Made by a program: the position numbers and the translations under genes. Of a stretch of 64,000 nt of DNA, positions 8,489 to 17,268 are shown piece after piece. Positions within the stretch are counted from its first letter, which is position 1. Each line of letters opens with the position of its first letter. Location: positions 62,001 to 126,000 of the forward strand of contig NZ_JACHJN010000012.1 in assembly GCF_014203665.1 (NCBI RefSeq), written 5' to 3'. Under the pieces are notes generated by a model, which was given only the letters and a program-made list of their open reading frames with translations, was not told where the DNA came from and did no database searches. The DNA comes from Saccharothrix tamanrassetensis. Lineage in GTDB: Bacteria; Actinomycetota; Actinomycetes; Mycobacteriales; Pseudonocardiaceae.

Positions 8489-9709
8489 ATGCGCTGGTTG
8501 AAGGCAGTCCCACTGCTCGTCGCGACCACAATCGCCGCGACCACCATGACCACGGTCCCCGCCGCACTCGCCACCACCGCCGGGCCACCGTCCGTCCGCT
8601 CGTTCTGGCTGCACCTCAACAGCAGCCCCACATCGGACGAGATGCTGCGCACCGAAGCCCAGCGGCGCAGCTACATCGTGCTCAACGCGTGGGAGGAGTC
8701 GCTCATCCCCACGTTGAAGGACGCCAACCCGGCCGTCCAGGTGTTCGTCTACAAAGACCTCAGCTCGACCCGCAGCTACGCCTGCCGCGACGGCGTGGAC
8801 GACCGGCAGCTCCCCGCCGGCGTCGGCTACTGCGACGCCGACCGCAACCACCCGGAGTGGTTCCTGAAGGACGCCAACGGGAAGCGCCTCGAATACAGCG
8901 GCTACTCCGGCCACTGGCAGATGGACGTCGGCAACGCCGCGTACCAGAAGGCCTGGGCGGACAACGTCGTCTCCAGCGGCAAAGCCTCCGGCTTCGACGG
9001 TGTCTTCATGGACAACGCGCTGTTCCCGTGCGACGCCTACCACGAGGGTGTGTGCCCGGCGAAGTACCGCACCGACGCGGCCTTCCAGGACGCCTACAAG
9101 TCGATGCTGGCCAACACCCGCGGCTCGTTCACCTCGGCGGGTCTGAAGACCGTCGCCAACCTGTCCAACGCCCGCCTGCACGACGGCGCGTGGGACGCCT
9201 ACACCGAGCACCTCGACGGCGGCTTCGACGAGTGGTGGCTCACCTTCGACGACACCAACCTGCTGTCGGAGTACCCGGAGGGGTGGAGCCGGCAGGTCGC
9301 CGAGATCGCCACCAACGAGGCACGCGGCAAGCTCGCCTGGGTGCAGCCCCACTTCAACCAAGGAGCCGACCAGCCGTTCCGCTACGCCCTGGCCGGCTAC
9401 CTGATGGGCACCGGGAAGACGGCGGCGATCGCGGAACTCGCCGACACCGACCGCTACGACAACGCCTCGCCGTGGCACCCGGAGTACGACTGGAAGCTCG
9501 GCGCGCCCTCCGGTGCCTACCGGTCGGTCGGCACCAACGTGTTCCGCCGCGACTTCGCCTGCGGCACCGTGGTGGTCAACGCCAACCGCACCGGTTCTTC
9601 CGCGGTGACGGTGAAGCTGGGTGGCACTTATGCCGACGCCAAGGGCTCGTCCGTCACGTCGGTCTCGCTGCCGGGCACGTCCGGCGCGATCCTGCGGAAG
9701 TCCTGCTGA
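8489..9709 (+). CDS. Secreted putative glycoside hydrolase (GHL15-like TIM barrel)
   Basis: After a signal peptide cleaved around residue 30 (AALA-TTAGPP), the 406-residue protein looks like the putative glycosyl hydrolases grouped as GHL15 (PF14885) or GH114-like barrels. Supporting motifs are the strand ends QVFVYKDL, WQMDVGNAAY, GFDGVFMDNAL with candidate catalytic Asp, and GFDEWWLTF. A short beta-rich C-terminal domain (VVVNANRTGSSAVTVKLGG) is typical of barrel enzymes. Extracellular polysaccharide cleavage is likely but the substrate is unknown. A very strong terminator follows. Confidence 0.7.
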   Translation: MRWLKAVPLLVATTIAATTMTTVPAALATTAGPPSVRSFWLHLNSSPTSDEMLRTEAQRRSYIVLNAWEESLIPTLKDANPAVQVFVYKDLSSTRSYACRDGVDDRQLPAGVGYCDADRNHPEWFLKDANGKRLEYSGYSGHWQMDVGNAAYQKAWADNVVSSGKASGFDGVFMDNALFPCDAYHEGVCPAKYRTDAAFQDAYKSMLANTRGSFTSAGLKTVANLSNARLHDGAWDAYTEHLDGGFDEWWLTFDDTNLLSEYPEGWSRQVAEIATNEARGKLAWVQPHFNQGADQPFRYALAGYLMGTGKTAAIAELADTDRYDNASPWHPEYDWKLGAPSGAYRSVGTNVFRRDFACGTVVVNANRTGSSAVTVKLGGTYADAKGSSVTSVSLPGTSGAILRKSC

Positions 9710-9730
9710 CCCGACTTGGAGCAGTTCTGG

Positions 9731-9776
9731 GGACGGTTGGCTGCCGGGCGATGCCCGGCAGCCAACCGTCCTTTTT
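9731..9776 (+). terminator. Strong intrinsic terminator
   Basis: A perfect 19-bp stem (9731-9749 with 9753-9771) closes a 3-nt loop and is followed directly by five T residues at 9772-9776. It is the most canonical terminator in the window and ends the preceding glycosidase transcript. Confidence 0.95.
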
Positions 9777-10062
9777 GAAGCTCCGGGCCAGGACCCGTGG
9801 GGCACGTCAACCCCCGAGATTTGGGGATACCCGGAGAGTCGTGCCCAGGTCACAGTCGACACGTGCCGCTCAGGAACGGCACAGCCACGACGAAGGCGGT
9901 ACGACCGCTCCACGCCGCAGGGTTGCGGACAAGCGCTTGGACACCGCAGGCGCCTGTCGTCATAGCAGATCACGCGGTGGCGCGGTGGTGTACCGGCAGT
10001 GGCTGACCCGACAAACGCTGGTCTCCAGGTGGGGGCCGGCGACACAAGGGGAGATCCGCAAG

Positions 10063-10641
10063 ATGTTCGTGAGACGAATCATCGCACTGGTGGCCATGTT
10101 CGCGGCCACACTGCTGGCGGGCGCGACGATCACCACAGGATCCGCAGCGGCTGACGGCTTCACGTTGGCCGGGCCGTCCGGCGCGGAGCCGGCGGCACAG
10201 GGGACGCTGTACTACAACATCAAACCGGCCCACACGTTCAAGTGCCTGGACATCGAGGGGGTTTCGCAGGCGACCGGCGCCCCGGCACAGCAGTGGGACT
10301 GCCTCGGCTTCGCCCAGCTCAACCAGCAGTTCACGCTTCGGGACGCGGGAGGCGGCGCGGTCTACATCGTCGCCCAGCACAGCGGGAAGTGCCTCGACGT
10401 CAGCGGGGCGTCCCAGGCCGACGGTGCCGACGTGTGGCAGTGGGACTGCATCGCCGGTCAACCGAACCAGCGGTGGTCCATCGACTACGCGGGCAACGGC
10501 CTCTACACCATCAAAGCGTTGCACAGCAACAAGTGCCTTGACATCCGAGGCGTCGGCACGGCCAACGGGGCCAAGGCCCAGCAGTGGACCTGCCTGGGCA
10601 ACAACCAGCTCAACCAGCGGTGGGTCCTCGTGACCACCTGA
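10063..10641 (+). CDS. Secreted ricin-type beta-trefoil lectin
   Basis: A signal peptide (MFVRRIIALVAMFAATLLAG, cleaved after SAAA) precedes one RICIN domain. Its three repeats each carry KCLD and QxW-like signatures: KCLDIEG with QQWDC, KCLDVSG with WQWDC and NQRW, and KCLDIRG with QQWTC and NQRW. Apart from a short N-terminal linker the 192-residue protein is a stand-alone lectin with no catalytic module, so it probably binds extracellular galactose- or xylan-type glycans. Neighbouring secreted enzymes suggest a role in polymer use or surface attachment. Confidence 0.88.
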   Translation: MFVRRIIALVAMFAATLLAGATITTGSAAADGFTLAGPSGAEPAAQGTLYYNIKPAHTFKCLDIEGVSQATGAPAQQWDCLGFAQLNQQFTLRDAGGGAVYIVAQHSGKCLDVSGASQADGADVWQWDCIAGQPNQRWSIDYAGNGLYTIKALHSNKCLDIRGVGTANGAKAQQWTCLGNNQLNQRWVLVTT

Positions 10642-10672
10642 CCTCGGCACAGCAAGGCCCGAACGACGAGTT

Positions 10673-10707
10673 CCGCAGGGCAGGCGCACGGTGCGCCTGC
10701 CCTGCGG
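10673..10707 (+). terminator. Hairpin after lectin gene
   Basis: A perfect 16-bp stem (10673-10688 pairing with 10692-10707) with a 3-nt loop lies 32 nt after the lectin stop. There is no clear T-tract. Because the next gene converges from the right, the hairpin may stop both transcripts. Confidence 0.8.
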
Positions 10708-10801
10708 CCGTCCTTCACCTCGCCTGCTCCACTCCACTCCTCCTTGACTTCGACGCCCTGATCGCGGCCGAGGTGCAAACCGCGCACAACCCTTGAGCGG
10801 A

Positions 10802-11845
10802 CTACGCGCCGGGCACGATGGAGACGCCGTACTTGGCCTTCACCCTGCTGTACTTCTCCGCGTACCCGGCCTGGTCGACGCCGAAGTCCCGGCCGATGAC
10901 GTGCCCGCGGATGGCCACGCTGCCGTCGGCGAACCTGCTGTAGAACGGGGCACCGGAGTCGCCGCCGTCGTTCAGCGTCCCGCCCTTGAACTTGGCGACC
11001 GGCTGCTTGCACCCGGAGCTGGAGCAGAACTGCGCGTCGAGGTCGACCACGCCGTGACCGCACTGCTCACCGGTCGTCCGACCGCTGTGGCAGTAGGTCC
11101 ACACGTTCTCCAGCGGGTCGGAGGCCGTCGCCACAGCGCGACTGGTGGTGCTGTTGGTGCCGCCGGAGTAGATGCGGCCGGTGTAGGTCTTGCCGCCGAT
11201 GAGGGCGATGTCGTGACCGGTCGCCAGGCCCTGCTTGAGCACCCAGCCCACGTGCTCGGGGACGTTCTGGGCGAAGGCGGGTGCCTGCTCCACCCACACC
11301 GACTGGTTGACGACGTGGTAGCAGTGGGCGACGGTGACCATGTACCGCTTCGCTGCACCGTCCTGCACCACGTACCCGGACGAGCACGGAACCTCGCCGG
11401 GGAACTTGAGTCCCGCGCCGCCCCAGAAGGGCGCGGTGTCGTACTTGCGGCTGGTGTCGGTCACGCCGTTCCCGATGACGTTCACGTGCTCGGCGTCGGC
11501 GCCGACCAGTCCGGAGACGACGTCGCGGGGCGCGTCGGTCACCAGGACGACCTTGCCGAGGGTCGGATCGGACGAGGTCGCGAAGGTGTAGCGGGTGCCG
11601 TTGGCGTCCACGAACGCTTGGACTCTGGCCTGGATCGACTTCTTCGCCGCGGTGACCTCGGGTGCGACCTCGAACACCGGTGCCGACGCGGCTTCCTCGG
11701 CCAGGACACGCTCGTAGTACTCGCTCTCGTAGGCCAGGCCGGGCAGCTCGTCCTTGGCCGGCTCGGTGCTGCTCCGGGCTGGTGTGACGGCCACGGCGAG
11801 CAAAGCTGCGGCGGCCAGGGTGGTGCGGACGAACGGGATGCGCAC
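10802..11845 (-). CDS. Secreted trypsin-like (S1 family) serine protease
   Basis: The catalytic triad is visible as His in VTVAHC, Asp in TGHDIALIG and Ser in NDGGDSGAPF. The 347-residue preproprotein has a signal peptide (VRIPFVRTTLAAAALLAVAV) and about 115 residues of propeptide before the mature chymotrypsin fold, as in streptogrisin/alpha-lytic proteases. Cysteines in AHCYH, CSSGY, CSSSGC and YCHSG suggest disulfides. GTG 11845 is chosen because GGAGA lies 8 nt upstream and the signal peptide then starts correctly. It is likely an extracellular protease activated by removal of its propeptide. Confidence 0.9.
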   Translation of the reverse strand: MRIPFVRTTLAAAALLAVAVTPARSSTEPAKDELPGLAYESEYYERVLAEEAASAPVFEVAPEVTAAKKSIQARVQAFVDANGTRYTFATSSDPTLGKVVLVTDAPRDVVSGLVGADAEHVNVIGNGVTDTSRKYDTAPFWGGAGLKFPGEVPCSSGYVVQDGAAKRYMVTVAHCYHVVNQSVWVEQAPAFAQNVPEHVGWVLKQGLATGHDIALIGGKTYTGRIYSGGTNSTTSRAVATASDPLENVWTYCHSGRTTGEQCGHGVVDLDAQFCSSSGCKQPVAKFKGGTLNDGGDSGAPFYSRFADGSVAIRGHVIGRDFGVDQAGYAEKYSRVKAKYGVSIVPGA

Positions 11846-12223
11846 GACAACGTCTCCTCTGCGCTGGGGGTCTGTCGACCACGCGGCGACGCGCCGCGGT
11901 CGGTGTCGCGAGGAGGAGCCGACGGCCCGGGTCCTAATACCGGACATCACTCGAACGGGTGATTCAGCCGGTTCGTCGGTGATCCCGGCCGAACCCGCGG
12001 CGCTGTCCGCACGCCGGCCGCGTCGCCGTGTCCGACCGACCGGTCGGAATGCACCCGGGCGGTGCCGGCCCCGGACCGGCGGGTGGTGGTGACGTCGAGG
12101 GATCGGCGGCCATGTGCGCGGAGTTCACGCGATGAATCGCTCTCGTCTCGTTAGTCGACCTCGATCCCGGGTAGGCCGAAAGGAGTACCGAGGCAGAGCG
12201 TGCAGAAGGGACCACGAGACTTC
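11846..12223. other. Divergent intergenic region, protease/catalase
   Basis: No gene is supported here. The segment from about 11935 to 11960 contains the imperfect inverted repeat ATCAC-TCGAACGG-GTGAT near the protease promoter. The catalase side carries AAAGGAG near 12179. Two in-frame catalase starts exist, GTG 12200 and ATG 12224. Confidence 0.4.
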
Positions 12224-13879
12224 ATGACTGACGTCGCGAGCAAGGGGCCGGAGCCGGGCGACGACCGCCCGGTCCTCACCAACCGGCAGGGGCACCCGGT
12301 CTACGACAACCAGAACCAGCGGACGGTGGGACCGCGCGGACCGGCCACGCTGGAGAACTACCAGTTCCTGGAGAAGATCAGCCACTTCGACCGGGAGCGC
12401 ATCCCGGAGCGGGTGGTGCACGCGCGGGGTGCGGTGGCGTTCGGGTACTTCGAGAGCTACGGGAGGTGGGGCGACGAGCCGATCTCGACCTACACGCGGG
12501 CGAAGCTGTTCCAGGAGGCCGGCAAGCGGACCGACCTGGCGGTGCGGTTCTCCACCGTGATCGGCGGGCGGGACTCGTCGGAGTGCGCCCGCGACCCGCG
12601 CGGCTTCGCGGTGAAGTTCTACACCGAGGACGGCAACTGGGACCTGGTCGGCAACAACCTGGCCGTGTTCTTCATCCGGGACGCCATCAAGTTCCCGGAC
12701 GTCATCCACGCGCTCAAGCCCGACCCCGTGACGTTCCGGCAGGAGCCGAACCGCATCTTCGACTTCATGTCGCAGACGCCGGAGTCGATGCACATGCTGG
12801 TCAACCTCTTCAGCCCGCGCGGCATCCCGGCGGACTACCGGCACATGCAGGGCTTCGGCGTGAACACCTACAAGTGGGTCAACGCCGAGGGTGCCACGCA
12901 CCTGGTCAAGTTCCACTGGATGCCCAAGGTCGGCGTGAAGAGCCTGACCGAGGCCGATGCCGCCGTGATCCAGGCCACCGAGCTGGGGCACGCCACGAAG
13001 GACCTGTACGAGTCGATCGAGCGCGGCGACCACCCCGAGTGGGAGCTGCTGGTGCAGGTCATGACCGACGAGGAGCACGCGGAACTGGACTTCGACCCGC
13101 TGGACGACACGAAGGTGTGGCCGGAGAACGAGTTCCCCGCCAAGCCGGTCGGCCGCATGGTGCTGGACCGCAACGTGCGCAACTTCTTCGCCGAGAACGA
13201 GCAGATCGCGTTCGGCACCGGCGTGCTGGTCGACGGCCTGGACTTCTCCGACGACAAGATGCTCGTGGGCCGCACGTTCTCCTACAGCGACACCCAGCGC
13301 TACCGGGTCGGCCCGAACTACCTCCAGCTCCCGGTCAACCAGCCGAAGAACGCGCAGGTGCGCACCAACCAGCGTGACGGGCAGATGACCTACCACGTGG
13401 ACGGGGAGGGCGAGAACCCGCACGTCAACTACGAACCGTCGATCACCGGCGGGTTGCGGGAGGCCGAGTACCCGACGCACGACGTCCAGGGGCCGGTGAT
13501 CGAGGGACAGGTGACGCGCAAGCGCATCCCGCGCACCAACGACTACAAGCAGGCCGGGCAGCGCTACCTGCTCATGGAGCAGTGGGAACGCGACGACCTC
13601 GTGCAGAACTTCGTGACGCTGCTGACGCAGTGCGACCGGCCGATCCAGGAGCGCATGGTCTGGCACTTCCTCCTCGTGGAGGACGACCTCGGCCTGCGGG
13701 TCGGCGAGGGGCTCGGCGTCAAGCCCCAGGACGTGGCCCACCTCCGGCCGTTGGCGAGCCAGGACTTGACGGAGGAGGACCGCGAGCGCCTGGAGAACCT
13801 CGGTGCGAACGGGCCCCGGGACGTCTCCGGTCTGCAGATGACGCACTGCGTGCCCGATGAGCGGGTCCGACTCGCCTGA
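12224..13879 (+). CDS. katA: Monofunctional heme catalase
   Basis: This typical manganese-free heme catalase destroys H2O2 in the cytosol. The N-terminal motif RGPATLENYQFLEKI, the distal His region FDRERIPERVVHARG (His in VVHARG), the distal Asn in GNNLAVFFIRDAIKFPD, and the proximal heme Tyr in RTFSYSDTQRYRVG are all present. At 551 residues it is slightly longer than the 480-500 aa small-subunit class, owing to a C-terminal helical tail (EQWERDDLVQNF onward). ATG 12224 resembles family N-termini; GTG 12200 is an alternative. It converges on katG, so two H2O2-removing enzymes sit tail to tail. Confidence 0.95.
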   Translation: MTDVASKGPEPGDDRPVLTNRQGHPVYDNQNQRTVGPRGPATLENYQFLEKISHFDRERIPERVVHARGAVAFGYFESYGRWGDEPISTYTRAKLFQEAGKRTDLAVRFSTVIGGRDSSECARDPRGFAVKFYTEDGNWDLVGNNLAVFFIRDAIKFPDVIHALKPDPVTFRQEPNRIFDFMSQTPESMHMLVNLFSPRGIPADYRHMQGFGVNTYKWVNAEGATHLVKFHWMPKVGVKSLTEADAAVIQATELGHATKDLYESIERGDHPEWELLVQVMTDEEHAELDFDPLDDTKVWPENEFPAKPVGRMVLDRNVRNFFAENEQIAFGTGVLVDGLDFSDDKMLVGRTFSYSDTQRYRVGPNYLQLPVNQPKNAQVRTNQRDGQMTYHVDGEGENPHVNYEPSITGGLREAEYPTHDVQGPVIEGQVTRKRIPRTNDYKQAGQRYLLMEQWERDDLVQNFVTLLTQCDRPIQERMVWHFLLVEDDLGLRVGEGLGVKPQDVAHLRPLASQDLTEEDRERLENLGANGPRDVSGLQMTHCVPDERVRLA

Positions 13880-13901
13880 GGGCGCGAAGGTCGAGCACCA
13901 C

Positions 13902-13942
13902 CGGCCGTACCGGGTGGCACGGGTAGCCACCCGGTACGGCCG
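13902..13942. terminator. Hairpin 1 between katA and katG
   Basis: A perfect 17-bp stem (13902-13918 with 13926-13942) and 7-nt loop lies 22 nt after the catalase stop. It is the proximal terminator for the catalase gene in a convergent arrangement. Confidence 0.85.
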
Positions 13943-13968
13943 CCGCGCGGACGGCCGTCGGCAAGGGG

Positions 13969-14002
13969 CGAGCCCGGCCGATCGGTGGATCGGCCGGGCT
14001 CG
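13969..14002. terminator. Hairpin 2 between katA and katG
   Basis: A perfect 14-bp stem (13969-13982 with 13989-14002) with a 6-nt loop lies 14 nt beyond the katG stop. Together with the first hairpin it insulates the two converging catalase genes. Confidence 0.85.
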
Positions 14003-14016
14003 TCGGTGCGGCCGGC

Positions 14017-16293
14017 TCAGGCGTGGTCGAACCGGTCGAGCTCCATGACCTTGCTCCACGCCGCGACGAAGTCGGTCACGAACTTCTCGCGGGCGTCCTG
14101 GCTGGCGTAGACCTCCGCGACGGCCCGCAGCTGGGAGTTGGAGCCGAAGATGAGGTCGACCGCGGTGGCGGTCCACTTCACCTCGTCGGTGGCCGCGTCG
14201 CGGATCTCGTACACGTGCTCCTCGGACTCCGACGCCTTCCACCGGGTGCCCGGCGAGAGCAGGTTGGCGAAGAAGTCGTTGGTGAGCACGCCGGGCCGGT
14301 CGGTGAGGACACCGTGCCGGGTGCCGCCGAAGTTGGTCCCGAGGGAGCGCAGGCCGCCGACGAGGACGGTCATCTCCGGCGCCGTCAGGTCGAGCATGTA
14401 GGCGCGGTCGACGAGCAGCACCTCCGGCTGGAGCTTCTCGCCGGAACGCAGGTAGTTGCGGAACCCGTCGGCGCGCGGCTCCAGGACCCGGAACGACTCG
14501 ACGTCGGTCTGCTCCTGGTCGGCGTCGGTGCGGCCCGGTCGGAACGGCACGGTCACCTCGAAGCCGGCGTCGCGCGCCGCCTTCTCGACGGCGGCCGAGC
14601 CGGCCAGCACGATCAGGTCGGCGAGCGAGACCTGCGCGCCACCGGCGTCGTTGAACTCCCGCTGGATGCCTTCGAGGGCCTCCAGGACCGTCGCGAGCTG
14701 CTCGGGCTGGTTGACCTCCCAGCTGCGCTGGGGTTCGAGGCGGATCCGGGCGCCGTTGGCGCCGCCGCGCTTGTCGGTGGCCCGGAAGCTCGCCGCGGAG
14801 GCCCAGGCGGTGGTGACCAGCTGGGCGGTGGTGAGGCCGGATTCGAGGACCTTCGCCTTGAGGGCGGCGATGTCGGTCTCGCCCACGAGCTCGTGGGTGA
14901 CGGCCGGCACCGGGTCCTGCCACAGCTGGGGCTCGGGCACCCACGGTCCCAGGAAGCGGCTGACCGGGCCCATGTCGCGGTGCAGCAGCTTGTACCAGGC
15001 CTTGGCGAAGGCCAGGGCGAACTCGTCGGGGTTCTCCAGGAAGCGGCGCGAGATCTTCTCGTACGTCGGGTCGACGCGCAGCGCCAGGTCCGTCGTGAGC
15101 ATGGTCGGCTTGTGCTTCCTGGACGGGTCGTGGGCGTCCGGGATGATCGCCTCGGCGTCCTTGGCGACCCACTGCTTGGCGCCGCCGGGGCTCCTGGTGA
15201 GCTCCCACTCGTGGCCGAAGAGGATCTCGAAGAAGCGGTTGCTCCACTGCGTCGGCCGGTCGCTCCACGTCACCTCGAGACCGCTGGTGATCGTGTCGGC
15301 GCCCTTGCCGCTGCCGTAGGTGCTCAGCCAGCCCAGGCCCTGGTTCTCCAGCCCGGCGGCCTCCGGCTCCGGACCCACGTGGCCGTCGGCGACGCCGGCG
15401 CCGTGGGTCTTGCCGAAGGTGTGGCCGCCGGCGATGAGGGCCACGGTCTCCTCGTCGTTCATCGCCATCCGGCCGAAGGTCTCCCGGATGAAGTGCGCCG
15501 CCGCGGCCGGGTCCGCGTTGCCGCGCGGGCCTTCGGGGTTGACGTAGATGAGACCCATCTCGGTGGCGCCGACCTCGGGCGCCATCTCCGCCTCGCTGAC
15601 GTAGCGCTCGTCACCGAGCCAGGCGTCCTCCGGGCCCCAGAAGATCTCCTCCGGCTCCCAGACGTCCTCGCGACCGAAGCCGAAGCCGAAGGTCTTGAAG
15701 CCCATCGACTCCAGGGCGACGTTGCCGGCGAGCACGAGCAGGTCGGCCCACGAGACCTTCTGGCCGTACTTCTGCTTGACCGGCCACAGCAGCCGGCGCG
15801 CCTTGTCCAGGTTGGCGTTGTCGGGCCAGCTGTTGAGCGGGGCGAACCGCTGACCGCCGTCGCCCGCACCGCCGCGGCCGTCGTGGATGCGGTAGGTGCC
15901 CGCGGCGTGCCAGCTCATCCGGATCATCAGGCCGCCGTAGTGGCCGAAGTCGGCCGGCCACCAGTCCTGCGAGGTGGTGAGCACCTCGGCGATGTCCCGC
16001 TTGAGGGCCTCGACGTCGAGCTTGGCGAACTCCTCGGCGTAGCTGAAGCCCTCTCCCAGCGGGTTGCCCTTCGGCGAGTGGGCGTGCAGCACCGAGAGGT
16101 CGAGCTGGTTGGGCCACCAGTCCCGGTTCGTGCGCGGGCGGCCGCCCGTCTTGGGGGTCGGCGAGTCGATCGCCGGGTTCTCGCTCTCGCTGCCGTGCGC
16201 GGTCACCGAGTCGTGCGCGACCGGGCAGCCCTCCGCGGCCTTCTGGTCCACGCCCTGCGCGCTGGAGGGGGGCGTTGTCCTGGGGTCGCTCAT
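14017..16293 (-). CDS. katG: Catalase-peroxidase KatG
   Basis: The 758-residue duplicated class I peroxidase degrades H2O2 and can activate isoniazid-like prodrugs. Distal residues are Arg125, Trp128 and His129 (MIRMSWHAAGTYR). The Trp-Tyr-Met crosslink partners are W128, the Tyr of GLIYVNPEGP and the Met of RMAMNDEE. The proximal His is in AGGHTFGKTHGAG. The segment TITSGLEVTW keeps the Ser equivalent to M. tuberculosis Ser315. The start codon directly abuts the furA stop (TAG-ATG), so the pair forms one operon with coupled translation. Regulation by FurA is expected from the family. Confidence 0.97.
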   Translation of the reverse strand: MSDPRTTPPSSAQGVDQKAAEGCPVAHDSVTAHGSESENPAIDSPTPKTGGRPRTNRDWWPNQLDLSVLHAHSPKGNPLGEGFSYAEEFAKLDVEALKRDIAEVLTTSQDWWPADFGHYGGLMIRMSWHAAGTYRIHDGRGGAGDGGQRFAPLNSWPDNANLDKARRLLWPVKQKYGQKVSWADLLVLAGNVALESMGFKTFGFGFGREDVWEPEEIFWGPEDAWLGDERYVSEAEMAPEVGATEMGLIYVNPEGPRGNADPAAAAHFIRETFGRMAMNDEETVALIAGGHTFGKTHGAGVADGHVGPEPEAAGLENQGLGWLSTYGSGKGADTITSGLEVTWSDRPTQWSNRFFEILFGHEWELTRSPGGAKQWVAKDAEAIIPDAHDPSRKHKPTMLTTDLALRVDPTYEKISRRFLENPDEFALAFAKAWYKLLHRDMGPVSRFLGPWVPEPQLWQDPVPAVTHELVGETDIAALKAKVLESGLTTAQLVTTAWASAASFRATDKRGGANGARIRLEPQRSWEVNQPEQLATVLEALEGIQREFNDAGGAQVSLADLIVLAGSAAVEKAARDAGFEVTVPFRPGRTDADQEQTDVESFRVLEPRADGFRNYLRSGEKLQPEVLLVDRAYMLDLTAPEMTVLVGGLRSLGTNFGGTRHGVLTDRPGVLTNDFFANLLSPGTRWKASESEEHVYEIRDAATDEVKWTATAVDLIFGSNSQLRAVAEVYASQDAREKFVTDFVAAWSKVMELDRFDHA

Positions 16294-16743
16294 CTACTTC
16301 CTTCCGACTGGTGGATCGTTGGCGGTGCTTTCGGCCGAGCAGTCGGGGCAGGTGCCCCAAAAGACGACCTCCGCCTCGTCGACCACGTAGCCGTCGTCGT
16401 TCGAGGCGGTGAGACAGGGGCTGTGGCCGACTGCGCAGTCGACGTCCGCGATCGCGCCGCAGGAGCGGCACACGACGTGGTGGTGGTTGTCCCCGACCCG
16501 GGACTCGTAGCGGGCGTTCGCGCCGGCAGGCTGGATGCGCCGCACCAGACCGGCGTCGGTCAACGCCTTCAGCACGTCGTAAACCGCCTGGTGGGACACC
16601 GTCGGGTGATCGACCCGCACCAGTTCGATCACCGTCTCGGTGTCGACGTGGGGGTGGTCGTGCAGCGCGGCGAGCACCGCCAACCGGGGCCGGGTCACGC
16701 GCAACGAGACCGCCCGCAGCTGCGCCTCGAAGTCGGACGTCAC
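16294..16743 (-). CDS. furA: Fur-family peroxide/iron regulator FurA
   Basis: The 149-residue repressor has an N-terminal winged helix (RLAVLAALHDHPHVDTETV, HQAVYDVLKAL) and a C-terminal dimerisation domain with the metal-binding string HHHVVCRSC. A distal CPDC gives the CxxC zinc knuckle. FurA-type paralogues repress their own gene and katG and release DNA when oxidised. It is the first gene of the furA-katG operon; the GTG start is at 16743. An AT-rich inverted repeat 18 nt upstream is the likely operator. Confidence 0.95.
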   Translation of the reverse strand: MTSDFEAQLRAVSLRVTRPRLAVLAALHDHPHVDTETVIELVRVDHPTVSHQAVYDVLKALTDAGLVRRIQPAGANARYESRVGDNHHHVVCRSCGAIADVDCAVGHSPCLTASNDDGYVVDEAEVVFWGTCPDCSAESTANDPPVGRK

Positions 16744-16760
16744 GGGAGGACCTTAATGCG

Positions 16761-16780
16761 CTTGTCTGGAACGAATCAAG
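16761..16780 (-). promoter_or_regulatory. Candidate FurA operator/promoter
   Basis: CTTG and CAAG form the ends of an inverted repeat spanning 20 nt, set in the only AT-rich patch near furA (16754-16790). The position, 18 nt upstream of the furA start, fits autoregulation as seen for actinobacterial FurA boxes. The assignment is by position and composition only. Confidence 0.4.
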
Positions 16781-16783
16781 TTT

Positions 16784-17268
16784 ACTTTCGTCACATCGCC
16801 GTCCCGGACGCCCGTGTCGCGCCGTTCGGACTCGCGTAGCCGGTGCCTGACCTGGCGGTACGAGAGCGGCGTCCGGCAGGAGCCGCACGAGCACCCGCCC
16901 GCCGCAACCCGTCACCTCCCGTTTCTCGACTGTCCATTATGGACTTGCAATCGGGGCGTCGACCCCTGCCGGTTGAGACTCCCCGACGCGACCCGGGAAC
17001 CCGCGGTCATGAGGGTGCTCGGCGGTGGTCTGGTCCACTCTGAGTCGTTTTCCGGTCAGTACAAGTCACCTGGAAGGCTCATTGCACGGCGCAGCCGCTG
17101 TGTTTGAATGACCACGAGGGCCGACGGGTGGGGATCTGCGGCCCGTGTGACCGAGGGGTGTTCGGGGGGGATCCACGAACATCCGCCAGGCGTACCCGCA
17201 CCGACCGACGACCCCACGGGTCGAGCGGTGAAGTGAACGCGCCTGGAAACAACGGCGCGGGGGGATGC
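16784..17268. other. Intergenic region furA / RHS toxin
   Basis: About 480 nt separate divergent furA and the RHS gene. No coding sequence is supported. An in-frame extension of the RHS ORF to 17104 exists, but it encodes a basic, low-quality leader and lacks a ribosome binding site. Confidence 0.5.

Noticed and set aside
12200..12223. GTG start of the catalase at 12200
   Set aside because: Possible, but ATG 12224 begins with the family-like MTDVASKGPEPG. Kept as an alternative only.
17104..17268. Start of the RHS gene at 17104 (55 extra residues)
   Set aside because: The leader is Arg/Gly-rich and lacks a ribosome binding site. The later GTG has GGGGG in front and begins directly with a signal peptide.
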